Below, in pieces: positions 45,599 through 53,492 of a stretch of DNA of 64,000 nucleotides (position 1 is its first letter; each line of letters begins with the position of its first letter). This stretch comes from Flavobacteriales bacterium (GTDB lineage Bacteria > Bacteroidota > Bacteroidia > Flavobacteriales > UBA7312), in NCBI GenBank assembly GCA_029248105.1, contig JAQWJZ010000030.1, forward strand, positions 124,001 through 188,000, read 5' to 3'. Position numbers and translations under genes: made by a program. The notes under the pieces were generated by a model. That model was not told the DNA's origin and searched no databases. It worked only from the letters and a program-made list of their open reading frames with translations.

Positions 45599-47202
45599 TC
45601 CACAATGTTTAGTCTTTCCACACGCACCTCATTTCCTACAGTAGCCTCAAGCAAATAAATACCTGATTGTAAAGAAGGGATTTCAATAGGCATCATAGTA
45701 TAAGACCAAGCGATATTATCTTCCATAATTACTCGCCCTTGCATATCTATTAAACGATAAGATATATCCGTATTATTAGCTGTATAAAGATAAGCGACAG
45801 CATTGCATTGTACTGGATTAGGATAAATATCTAAAGCCACTTCTTCTACATCTTCAAGAGCTAGTAATAAAGCATTCGCTAAAGCATAGTTGGGAATACC
45901 GTAACCCAATTGCTCGTCAGGATTCTGATAAAGGTGGGCACTCTGTATAATAGCATCTATAATTTGCATATTACTCTTATCGTAGTGCGATTGCCACAAA
46001 CAAGCCGTCATTCCTGCAATAATAGGCGATGAGAAAGAAGTGCCATTGCTAGTAGATATAGCATTACTAGATGTAATAACCGTAGTGTTACCCCCTTGAG
46101 CTGAAACAGATGGCTTGACTCTACCGTCTGAAGATGGACCATAAGAAGAAAAAGAGGATACTTGTCTGTCCCCATAGACCGAACCCACACTCAGAATACT
46201 ATCTGCATCGGCAGGGGCACCAATATAATACCAAGGGTTATTGCCCGAATTACCCGCCGAATTGCATACAATCATTCCCTTTCTACTCGCCATAGTAGCA
46301 GCACGAGTAATGACCGTAGTCTTTCCATCCAAATCAGCATAGGTATGGTTTTGAGATTCTATATCAAAGGTCGTATAACCTAGGGAAGAATTGATGATAT
46401 CTACCCCTACACTGTCGGCAAATTCGGCAGCTACTGCCCAATTGTATTCTTCAATAAGCGTTTCACTACCAGCGTCTTCAGTTCTTAAAAGCCAATAACT
46501 GGCTTTTGGAGCAGTACCCCTAAATTCATCTTGTATATAGCCTCCCATAACTGAAAGAACAGACATACCGTGATAATTATCCTCGTAAACAGAACTTTCT
46601 CCATCTACATAATCCCATGTACCAAGAATCTGATTATTAGCAAACAAATGCTCAAAAGCATCTATCCAATCCGTATTTCTAAAACCAGCATCTAAAACTG
46701 CTATATGCATCCCTTGACCTTGATAGCCTTGCTCATGCAGGCTAACACCCTCAATCATTTCTATCTGATTTCTTGCATCACCATAATCATTTTCAAAAAC
46801 GATATCATCGAATTTTGACGATTGTCTGCCGCCTAATAAATCAAAGAAAATTTGTAATGTATCCACTTGTTTCACAAAATCTAACGCAAGCAAAGCGTCT
46901 GCATTATTACCTGAATATAAGGCTGTTACACCATTAAACCATTTGCTTTTGTTGAGGATTGTAAATCCCAAATCTTGTAAGGTCAAAAGGTAACTCGTAG
47001 GTATGGGCAAATCGGAATAATGTAAAGGTATATTTTGTTTTTCTCGGCGGTCAATAGCTCTTTGAGAAAATAAATCTAAAGGTGAAAAGTCACTTACTAA
47101 GTGACTGCCTTTGTCTTCGAAAGCAATCCATAGTTTTACAGAGAGACTATCTTGTGAAAAGGCTAGTATTGGAAATAATATGAGGAAAGTTAAAAGTCTC
47201 AT
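45595..47202 (-). CDS. S8 family serine peptidase with T9SS sorting domain
   Basis: 535 residues. Signal peptide MRLLTFLILFPILAFSQ, a propeptide-like region to about 150, then a subtilisin domain with Asp171 (HIAVLDAGFRNTDW), His211 (NYHGMSVLSVMGG), oxyanion Asn318 (NSAGNSGNNPW) and Ser389 (SNGTSFSSPIIAGMTA). The last 75 residues (LDIYPNPVQCNAVAYLYT...LQSGIYLLEATV) are a type A sorting domain, so it is exported by type IX secretion. The mature enzyme is a surface or secreted protease. It overlaps mnmA by 4 nt. Confidence 0.93.
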   Translation of the reverse strand: MRLLTFLILFPILAFSQDSLSVKLWIAFEDKGSHLVSDFSPLDLFSQRAIDRREKQNIPLHYSDLPIPTSYLLTLQDLGFTILNKSKWFNGVTALYSGNNADALLALDFVKQVDTLQIFFDLLGGRQSSKFDDIVFENDYGDARNQIEMIEGVSLHEQGYQGQGMHIAVLDAGFRNTDWIDAFEHLFANNQILGTWDYVDGESSVYEDNYHGMSVLSVMGGYIQDEFRGTAPKASYWLLRTEDAGSETLIEEYNWAVAAEFADSVGVDIINSSLGYTTFDIESQNHTYADLDGKTTVITRAATMASRKGMIVCNSAGNSGNNPWYYIGAPADADSILSVGSVYGDRQVSSFSSYGPSSDGRVKPSVSAQGGNTTVITSSNAISTSNGTSFSSPIIAGMTACLWQSHYDKSNMQIIDAIIQSAHLYQNPDEQLGYGIPNYALANALLLALEDVEEVALDIYPNPVQCNAVAYLYTANNTDISYRLIDMQGRVIMEDNIAWSYTMMPIEIPSLQSGIYLLEATVGNEVRVERLNIVD

Positions 47203-48290
47203 TTTTTAGCTATGAAACCTCCTCCCAATACATCATTACCTTCGTAAAACACTGCCGATTGTCCCGGTGCAATACCTTCTACTTTCTTATGAAACAGTAC
47301 TTTTATTTCGTTATCAAGATTGGTCAAGGTGGACTGCTCCCCTTTATGCTTGTAGCGTACTTTGGTTAAACTTTCAAAGTCATTAGGAATACGGTCGTAC
47401 TTGATAAAGTTTAAGCCTTTAACAATCATTTCTTGCTTGTTCAAATCTTCTTTTGTACCAACCACTACTTCATTCGTTTCTGGCTTTATTTCTACAACAT
47501 AAGAGGCTTCTAATCCGAATGAAACACCCAGTTTACGCTGACCAATGGTGTAAAAAGGATAACCGTCGTGAGTACCTATCACCTCTCCCTTGGTATTGAT
47601 GAAGTTTCCTCCTTTAACCTGCTCTTCTAAACCCTCAACTTTACGCTTTAAAAAGCCTCTATAGTCGTTATCTGGAATAAAGCAAATTTCATAACTCTCA
47701 GGTTTCTTTGCCAATTCCTCATAACCTCTATCAATAGCCATCTGCTTGATATCGTCTTTATGGTATTGCCCCATAGGAAAAATGGTTCTGCTCAAACACT
47801 CTTGAGAAAGCCCCCAAAGGACATAAGATTGGTCTTTCCATTCGTCAATACCCTTAGATACCACATAACGACCATTTTCCTCCCTTACCTGTGCATAATG
47901 TCCAGTAGCAATGTATTTACAACCCAATTGATCGGCACGTTTTAAAAGAGCTTCCCACTTGATGTGTGTATTGCACAATACGCAAGGGTTAGGTGTTCTA
48001 CCTGCAATGTATTCGTCCACGAAGTTATCAATGATATAATCACCAAATTCATTACGAATATCGAGTATTATATGGGGAAAACCGCAATCTACCGCCAACT
48101 GACGAGCATCGTTTATGGAGTCCAAACTGCAACAGCCTGTTTCCTTGTTCGAGCCACCAGAATTGACATAATCCCATGTCTTCATTGTTATACCAACCAC
48201 CTCATAACCTTGCTCATGTAGCATCAAAGCAGTAACGGTACTATCAATACCACCACTCATGGCGACTAACACTTTTTCTTTCTTATCCAT
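47199..48290 (-). CDS. mnmA: tRNA-specific 2-thiouridylase MnmA
   Basis: 363 residues from ATG 48290; the open frame has an earlier ATG at 48317 but the family starts at KKEKVLVAMSGGIDSTVTAL. PP-loop SGGIDS binds ATP; the catalytic Cys pair is in NPCVLCNTHIKW and SYEICFIPDNDYRGF. GCCSLDSINDARQLAVDCG and IKWEALLKRADQLGCKYIATGHYA are typical. It thiolates U34 of Lys, Glu and Gln tRNAs. The first 8 nt overlap the YwqK-like gene upstream. Confidence 0.95.
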   Translation of the reverse strand: MDKKEKVLVAMSGGIDSTVTALMLHEQGYEVVGITMKTWDYVNSGGSNKETGCCSLDSINDARQLAVDCGFPHIILDIRNEFGDYIIDNFVDEYIAGRTPNPCVLCNTHIKWEALLKRADQLGCKYIATGHYAQVREENGRYVVSKGIDEWKDQSYVLWGLSQECLSRTIFPMGQYHKDDIKQMAIDRGYEELAKKPESYEICFIPDNDYRGFLKRKVEGLEEQVKGGNFINTKGEVIGTHDGYPFYTIGQRKLGVSFGLEASYVVEIKPETNEVVVGTKEDLNKQEMIVKGLNFIKYDRIPNDFESLTKVRYKHKGEQSTLTNLDNEIKVLFHKKVEGIAPGQSAVFYEGNDVLGGGFIAKK

Positions 48291-48957
48291 CTTGCCTTCC
48301 TTGAGAGATTCCATCAATGTATTCTATCTGATAATCAAAAGATTTATCGTCTTTATAATACTTCCAAATACCCACTTTGATATCGTTTGAATATTTGCCT
48401 TGGTATTTTTTCACTCCTTCTGAATTGTAAAGGGTGTATGTGCCTTCTAATTTATTTGCTGCATAGTTCGCACTTACCTTTAATTGTCCGTTCCTGTAAT
48501 ACTGCAGACTTTTTCCCTCTTTTTTACCTGCTGAATAGGTCGTCTTATCTAGTACATTACCATCGGCATAAAATAAAGTTGTCTCCCCTTCTAACTGACC
48601 GTTTTTGTAATTCTCCTCTCTTATAAGATTTTCTCTAGTGTCGTAATATTTCCAAAGCTGTTCTTTCTGTTCATGTATATAAAGTCCCACTGCTTTGACC
48701 TTATTGTTGGAATGGTACAGACGAGCTGAAGCATATTCACCCTCGTTAAAGTATTCCAAATTGGCTTTTAAAAGACCACGTTCGTTATAGTACAAAAATA
48801 TACCTGAAGGTTTATCATCAATAAAGCTACCTTCATAGCGCAATTGTCCGTTGTCGTAATTTTGTGACCACTTGCCTTGCTTATGCCCTAAATCGTCAGT
48901 GATATTCTGAGCAAAAGTGATGGCAGAAATAAGTAAAAAGAAAATGATTTTATACAT
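48283..48957 (-). CDS. YwqK-like MORN-repeat secreted protein
   Basis: 224 residues. Signal peptide IIFFLLISAITFAQ, then tandem MORN_2-type repeats of about 23 residues: GKWSQNYDNGQLRYEGSF, GIFLYYNERGLLKANLEYF, QLWKYYDTRENLIREENY, GKSLQYYRNGQLKVSANY and GIWKYYKDDKSFDYQIEY. Annotated YwqK family antitoxin by similarity, but no toxin is nearby and the export signal argues against an antitoxin role; it is more likely a cell-envelope repeat protein. The -7 box at 48962-48969 is 4 nt from the ATG. Confidence 0.85.
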   Translation of the reverse strand: MYKIIFFLLISAITFAQNITDDLGHKQGKWSQNYDNGQLRYEGSFIDDKPSGIFLYYNERGLLKANLEYFNEGEYASARLYHSNNKVKAVGLYIHEQKEQLWKYYDTRENLIREENYKNGQLEGETTLFYADGNVLDKTTYSAGKKEGKSLQYYRNGQLKVSANYAANKLEGTYTLYNSEGVKKYQGKYSNDIKVGIWKYYKDDKSFDYQIEYIDGISQGRQDG

Positions 48958-48961
48958 AGTG

Positions 48962-48969
48962 CAAAATTA
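48962..48969 (-). promoter_or_regulatory. Candidate -7 box of the YwqK-like gene
   Basis: TAATTTTG on the minus strand, 4 nt before the ATG at 48957, consistent with a leaderless transcript. Confidence 0.5.
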
Positions 48970-49005
48970 ATAAGAAATCGGTCTAAATAAACAAAGATTG
49001 ATTTT

Positions 49006-49815
49006 CTATTTTAAATCCAGAAAAAAAACACCGAATACTACATTGAATTGACTGAAAAAGAACGATTGTTTGGCTACATCTATTGTGTTACTTGTCGTTC
49101 TTATATGCGGCATATTTATCCATCCTCCCTTGAGTTCGGCTTGAATAAAAACCTTTTTGTAATCAAAACGTAAGCCTGTAACTATACTCGCACCATATCC
49201 CGAGAGATGAAACTCATCGAAGCGTTCGTGCCCCAAAAGTGTTGTATTGGTCTTAGGAACTATAAGACCTAAACCCAATCCGTGCATTTCACTCATTTTA
49301 AAACTCTTGTATTCTGTTAAAAGCTTAGTTTTTCGCAATTCCACATTGACATAGTTTAGTCCATCGGTATGTTCAAACTGTAAAAAATCTGGTGAAAGGC
49401 TTATCTCATCGCTTGAATAATTACCATCATAAGGAGTATTGCTTTGTGCTATTTCTCCTGATATACTTACCTTTTGGTTGGCTACCATCAAATACTTCAT
49501 GTGATCCATCCCAATGGATATATCATAATTGTTTTTCAGATAATAACCCAAGCGATAATTGTACTGTGGAATGGTAAATGTAGTTGGGCTAAAATAGGTA
49601 GAAAAGTCAAAGGCCGTTTGTCGATCTTTTGCTTGAACATCGCTCAAAATGAAATCATAATGCTCACCACTGAAATGTAGGTTTGATGTCGAATACTGAG
49701 AGCCATTCCAACCCCAGTATAGATAAAAAGAACCTACTTTATTTTCTTGCTCCACCCCTTGACCCAAAACTAAAAAAGGCATAAAATAAAGAATGAAGAA
49801 AAAAGATGTTTTCAT
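49006..49815 (-). CDS. Outer-membrane beta-barrel-like protein
   Basis: 269 residues from ATG 49815. Signal peptide MKTSFFFILYFMPFLVLGQ. Strand-rich body: VGSFYLYWGWNGSQYSTSNL, FTIPQYNYRLGYYLKNNYDI, LNYVNVELRKTKLL and a C-terminal FNVVFGVFFLDLK. WGWN...STSNLHF and the HYDF turn recur in Bacteroidota outer-membrane proteins. The first 12 bp of the gene and its upstream flank lie in a 35-bp repeat (49784-49818) that recurs at 51439-51473. Function unknown. Confidence 0.78.
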   Translation of the reverse strand: MKTSFFFILYFMPFLVLGQGVEQENKVGSFYLYWGWNGSQYSTSNLHFSGEHYDFILSDVQAKDRQTAFDFSTYFSPTTFTIPQYNYRLGYYLKNNYDISIGMDHMKYLMVANQKVSISGEIAQSNTPYDGNYSSDEISLSPDFLQFEHTDGLNYVNVELRKTKLLTEYKSFKMSEMHGLGLGLIVPKTNTTLLGHERFDEFHLSGYGASIVTGLRFDYKKVFIQAELKGGWINMPHIRTTSNTIDVAKQSFFFSQFNVVFGVFFLDLK

Positions 49816-49818
49816 AAG
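49784..49818. repeat. Direct repeat, copy A
   Basis: 35 bp identical to 51439-51473. It spans the first ten codons of the beta-barrel gene on the minus strand plus 3 nt of leader. Confidence 0.95.
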
Positions 49819-49988
49819 TAACACTGCAAAAATAGATTATTTATTCAGCCTACAACCAATGATTCCATTATAGAATATAACTAATACTAAATGGACTATG
49901 TTAGGCAGGAACAATATATTCAAACTGTTAAACGCTGGTATTCGTTTTTAATCGTTCTATTTTGTTGCTTTGATAATTAGGAATTGGC

Positions 49989-51470
49989 TTATTTTAGTTT
50001 ATTTCTTATCATATTATTTATAATAATACTCATGTTAGAATCTACAAGCATACTTCCACTTGAAGTTATGGAACCAGTTGAAAATACTGATCCGCCATTT
50101 GGTGTTTCAAAATAGACCATATCGGCACCTCCGTGCCTGCTTGCTCCTTCTTTACCTAATTCATAAACAGCTTCTTGTTTTACTCCTCTAGCCAATAGAA
50201 TAATATTGTCAGGTGAATTGGAGGTCATTTTATCAGTTTCATGACCAGATGCATATTTGCGATTAACACTTTTTCCAAATAAATCTCCATTTTCCAACTT
50301 GGTGTTTTCAAATAACCAATGATCTTCATTAATCACAACATATGGCATATATGTATCATAGCCAACTGCATCGTAAGCTGCGCCTAGTATCTTTTCCTCA
50401 GGTTTGCCAAGGTCTCTCCATTTTCCTCCTTTAGTAGAATCAGACTCATGAACACCTTGCGTTTTTATACACTCAATAGTATTGTTAGAAAGAGTAACCT
50501 TCCAGTACATACCGTTTGCCCCTATATGACATAAAGACCCCTTCTTATTAATATATGTCTCCATCCCATCAAAAGCATTTCGAGTCCAATATTCTGAATG
50601 AGTATTTAAAAATACTAAATCATAATCCATAAGTAAATTGGGGTTTAAATGAATATCAGTATCTGAAACGATGTCAAAACTATATTTTTCCCTTTCCAAC
50701 CAATGAATAAGAGCTAATTCAGCATCAAACAGATGGCCTTTATACTCAAGGCCACCTACTATTTTAATAGGTCTTAATAAACTTAATTGTGAAGACTGTT
50801 TTTTAATTTTACAAGAATCATTAACCTCGTATCTGTAAAAATTGGCTTTACCCCAACCGTTGTAGGCATGCCACGTATTGGTTGATGCTACACATAATAT
50901 CTTATTTTTTATTGGACTCTTTACAATTATTGGGATTTTAAATTGGTGATATTCATTAGACAAATTAATGGTCATATAGCTACTAACAGCATTTTTAGGT
51001 ATCTTTATTTTATTTGTTAATATCCAATTACAACCATCTTTAAATGCGCATTGATTATAATTTTGAACAATACCGTTGCTATCATTAATTAATAATAACG
51101 ATTTAGAGTCTAGGCTTTGATCTACCAATTCAATTTTAAAGTTTTTGCTTTTTGAACTTATGTATAGTTCTACAGTCTCTCCAGGTAAATAAGATATTTT
51201 ATCTGTATATCCTTCAATCTTAGAATCGTTTTGTATGATTAAGGTAGAATCACATAAACAGTGTAATGAGTCTGCTCTAGAAATTGAATCTATTTGTGGT
51301 TTTGTTTGTGGTTTTATTTGTGTTTGATTTGTATTCGTATCACATGAATAGAACATGAATGCAAGAGGTAAAACAAATAAGGCTTTTAGTCTGTTTTTAT
51401 TCCTGTTGAATACGAACAATTTAATCGTATCTAATACTAAATAAAGAATGAAGAAAAAAGATGTTTTCAT
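49989..51470 (-). CDS. N,N-dimethylformamidase beta-subunit-like lipoprotein
   Basis: About 493 residues from ATG 51470. A C-terminal domain matches the N,N-dimethylformamidase beta-subunit-like family: EGYTDKISYLPGETVELYIS, ASTNTWHAYNGWGKANFYRY, NTHSEYWTRNAFDGMETYI and SLCHIGANGMYWKV. The enzyme activity is unproven; the family includes amidases and many unassigned secreted proteins. A lipobox FMFYSC follows KALFVLPLA, so the mature protein is lipid-anchored. The first residues MKTSFFFILYL are encoded by the 35-bp repeat shared with the neighbouring barrel gene; the native start may instead be a TTG at about 51419 (MFVFNRNKNRLKALF). Confidence 0.78.
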   Translation of the reverse strand: MKTSFFFILYLVLDTIKLFVFNRNKNRLKALFVLPLAFMFYSCDTNTNQTQIKPQTKPQIDSISRADSLHCLCDSTLIIQNDSKIEGYTDKISYLPGETVELYISSKSKNFKIELVDQSLDSKSLLLINDSNGIVQNYNQCAFKDGCNWILTNKIKIPKNAVSSYMTINLSNEYHQFKIPIIVKSPIKNKILCVASTNTWHAYNGWGKANFYRYEVNDSCKIKKQSSQLSLLRPIKIVGGLEYKGHLFDAELALIHWLEREKYSFDIVSDTDIHLNPNLLMDYDLVFLNTHSEYWTRNAFDGMETYINKKGSLCHIGANGMYWKVTLSNNTIECIKTQGVHESDSTKGGKWRDLGKPEEKILGAAYDAVGYDTYMPYVVINEDHWLFENTKLENGDLFGKSVNRKYASGHETDKMTSNSPDNIILLARGVKQEAVYELGKEGASRHGGADMVYFETPNGGSVFSTGSITSSGSMLVDSNMSIIINNMIRNKLK

Positions 51471-51473
51471 AAG
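51439..51473. repeat. Direct repeat, copy B
   Basis: 35 bp identical to copy A at 49784-49818. It supplies the ATG and first ten or so codons of the dimethylformamidase-like frame. The 12-bp CTAATACTAAAT at 51431-51442 overlaps its left end and also occurs at 49881-49892. Confidence 0.95.
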
Positions 51474-51507
51474 CAAATACAACAAAAATATTGATTGATA
51501 GTTTCTA

Positions 51508-52128
51508 CTATATTTTTCTAAAACTACAAAAAACAAAGTTCTGAGTAGTGTCGAATGGTGTTTGGTGCTCTACCCTAATGCAATTAATTTTCTCGAACAA
51601 AGGTTTCAATCGTTCGGTCATTGAGCTTTCCGAATATTGTTTAATGTTTATCCCACTGCATTTTTTTGGGCCATCTTCTGAAAATGTGCCTATCACTAAA
51701 ACACCAGATGAATTTATATTTTGTTCAGCTATTTTCAAATAGCTAGATATATCTTGTTCTTCTGTCAAAAAGTGAAATGCTGCTCGGTCGTGCCAAAAGT
51801 CATATTTTTCTGTCGGATTAAAAGCTGCTGCATCTGCAACAATCCATTTTACATTTTGGGCTTTTTCAGCAAGTCGTTGTTTTGCTCTTTCAATGGCTGC
51901 TGATGAAATATCAAGTACCGTAACATCCGTATAACCCAAATCGAGTAAACTATCTACCAAAAAACTGTCACCACCACCAATATCAATGATTTTTGCTGTT
52001 TTTGGGACATTAAATTCCATAATAAAATCCAATGAAGTGATGGGGATCGGTTGATACCAACTTACCTCTTTTAACTCTTTGGTCTGATAGACGTTCTCCC
52101 AATGTTTTTTACGGTCAAAATTTTCCAT
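51508..52128 (-). CDS. Class I SAM-dependent methyltransferase
   Basis: 206 residues. N-terminus KKHWENVYQTKELKEVSWYQ is typical of a subfamily in which WxxxY...SW(Y/F)Q precedes the Rossmann domain. SAM motifs: KIIDIGGGDSFLVDSLLDLG (motif I), VTVLDISSAAIERAKQRL and VKWIVADAAAF, then YDFWHDRAAFHFLTEE. Cytoplasmic, substrate unknown; related genes are annotated as thiopurine-like or tellurite-like methyltransferases without proof. Its end is 34 nt from copy B of the direct repeat. Confidence 0.9.
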   Translation of the reverse strand: MENFDRKKHWENVYQTKELKEVSWYQPIPITSLDFIMEFNVPKTAKIIDIGGGDSFLVDSLLDLGYTDVTVLDISSAAIERAKQRLAEKAQNVKWIVADAAAFNPTEKYDFWHDRAAFHFLTEEQDISSYLKIAEQNINSSGVLVIGTFSEDGPKKCSGINIKQYSESSMTERLKPLFEKINCIRVEHQTPFDTTQNFVFCSFRKI

Positions 52129-52255
52129 TATTGCAACTTTAGTTGAGTTGTAAAATTCTTTAAAGCCTAAACTTTAACATTATCAAAGATACCAACTTTA
52201 AGTTTAGTAGTAAGTTCGCAATTTAGGTATTCACAACTTTATTATTTATTTAACA

Positions 52256-52612
52256 TCAACACCCAGTTTCACGGTTTACTTTAATCCAAACTTTAGGTGA
52301 GACTTTATTTCTAAAGGCATCGTATTTTACGATAGATTTAATTTTTATTTTTTTCAAATTGTAAAATTCAATTTCCTCATTACTCATCGAATGTACATCG
52401 TCTGCATCTGCTGCTGTTAGGGTAAACCCGTAAAAAACTGTATCCATACCTATTTGCTCAAATAAGTCGATGAATAAGTTATGCTCTTCAGAATTTCTTG
52501 GGTATTCGTAGCCTTCTTTATCTCCATCTGACCAAGAATCTGCTAAGAAAAAAGAATCTTCACATGTTGTAAATAGGATAATTGACAAAATGATTAGGGT
52601 GTACTTTTTCAT
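52256..52612 (-). CDS. Small lipoprotein of unknown function
   Basis: 118 residues from ATG 52612; the longer frame extends through the tRNA-Arg gene and is rejected. Type II signal peptide YTLIILSIILFTTC with lipobox FTTC. The mature part EDSFFLADSWSDGDKEGYEY has no family I recognise. A conserved-looking IKSIVKYDAFRNKVSPKVW and a C-terminal NRETGC are notable. It is followed downstream by an A/T-rich gap toward the methyltransferase. Confidence 0.68.
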   Translation of the reverse strand: MKKYTLIILSIILFTTCEDSFFLADSWSDGDKEGYEYPRNSEEHNLFIDLFEQIGMDTVFYGFTLTAADADDVHSMSNEEIEFYNLKKIKIKSIVKYDAFRNKVSPKVWIKVNRETGC

Positions 52613-52663
52613 AGTTTTAAAATATTGGTTGTGCTTAACTTGACTACTACCTGACTTGTGGAA

Positions 52664-52700
52664 ATAAAAAAATCCCCAAGACAATATTGTCAAGGGGATT
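52664..52700 (-). terminator. Terminator of tRNA-Arg
   Basis: On the minus strand AATCCCC, TT, GACAAT, ATTGTC, TT, GGGGATT then a run of seven T. It lies 9 nt past the tRNA. Confidence 0.9.
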
Positions 52701-52708
52701 ATAAAGTG

Positions 52709-52782
52709 TGAACTCGGAGGGAGTCGAACCCCCAACCTCTAGAGCCGTAATCTAGTGCACTATCCAGTTATGCTACGAGTCC
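52709..52782 (-). tRNA. tRNA-Arg (anticodon ACG)
   Basis: 74 nt, cloverleaf by eye on the minus strand. Acceptor GGACTCG pairs with CGAGTTC (one G-U); D stem GCAT/GTGC; anticodon stem CTAGA/TCTAG with loop TTACGGC, anticodon ACG (52746-52748 on the plus strand), reading CGU and, after deamination, CGC and CGA; T stem with TTCGACT loop. CCA is not encoded. A terminator follows. Confidence 0.95.
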
Positions 52783-52836
52783 AAATTCGTTTGCAAATAT
52801 AAATTAGCTAATTGAATATGAGTACAAAAAATGAAA

Positions 52837-53466
52837 TTATTTCTTCTTTCTTAGTTTGACCTTATTCTCATCGCCCCTTACTAGTCTTTCAATATTCCTT
52901 TGGTGGGTGGCAATCAATAATACCGGAACAAAAATGGAAAATATCATCATGGTCGGCACTAGGTTATCAGATAGATAGTACACCCCGAAAGGGAAAAACA
53001 AACCAGCAAAAATTGAACTTAAAGAAACGTATTTTGAAAACAATAAAGTCAGCACGAAAATAACGATAGATATAACTGCCGCTTCAGGGAAAACGCCAAT
53101 CATAAAACCTAGTAGCGTTGCGACACCCTTTCCTCCTCTAAAACCTACATATACAGGAAAGACATGACCCAATACAGCCGCAATACCAAAAGCTAACTGC
53201 AAATTGATATATATTTCTGTTGAAGGCACATAGCTTGTAAACCATACCAAATCCACAGCAATAAAGCCTTTCAATACATCTAGAATTAGAACAGGAATTC
53301 CTGCTTTTTTTCCTAGAACTCTAAAGGTATTGGTTGCTCCAGCATTGCCACTACCGTATTCTCTAACGTCAATGCCTTTAAATAGCTTACCAGCTATTAT
53401 ACTAAAAGGTATAGAACCTATGAGGTAGGAAAGAATTAGAAATACAATATTAGACCCTGTAAGCAT
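52837..53466 (-). CDS. plsY: Glycerol-3-phosphate acyltransferase PlsY
   Basis: 209 residues, five membrane helices. It transfers acyl from acyl phosphate to glycerol-3-phosphate, the first step of phospholipid synthesis, in the inner membrane. Family motifs: GSGNAGATNTFRVLG (motif 1), GFRGGKGVATLLG (motif 2) and ATHQRNIERLVRGDENK (motif 3). plsX is not adjacent. It lies 26 nt downstream of the large secreted protein gene, and is probably the last gene of the tpiA-prmA transcript. Confidence 0.95.
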   Translation of the reverse strand: MLTGSNIVFLILSYLIGSIPFSIIAGKLFKGIDVREYGSGNAGATNTFRVLGKKAGIPVLILDVLKGFIAVDLVWFTSYVPSTEIYINLQLAFGIAAVLGHVFPVYVGFRGGKGVATLLGFMIGVFPEAAVISIVIFVLTLLFSKYVSLSSIFAGLFFPFGVYYLSDNLVPTMMIFSIFVPVLLIATHQRNIERLVRGDENKVKLRKKK

Positions 53467-53492
53467 AACGGCTAAAATATAAAGTTTGACTA

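Noticed and set aside
48283-48957. Antitoxin of a toxin-antitoxin pair (YwqK label)
   Set aside because: The protein has an export signal and no toxin gene is near, so the label is probably only a family name.
52613-52735. N-terminal extension of the small lipoprotein through the tRNA-Arg gene
   Set aside because: It would place codons inside a tRNA; the lipobox-bearing signal peptide starts at 52612.
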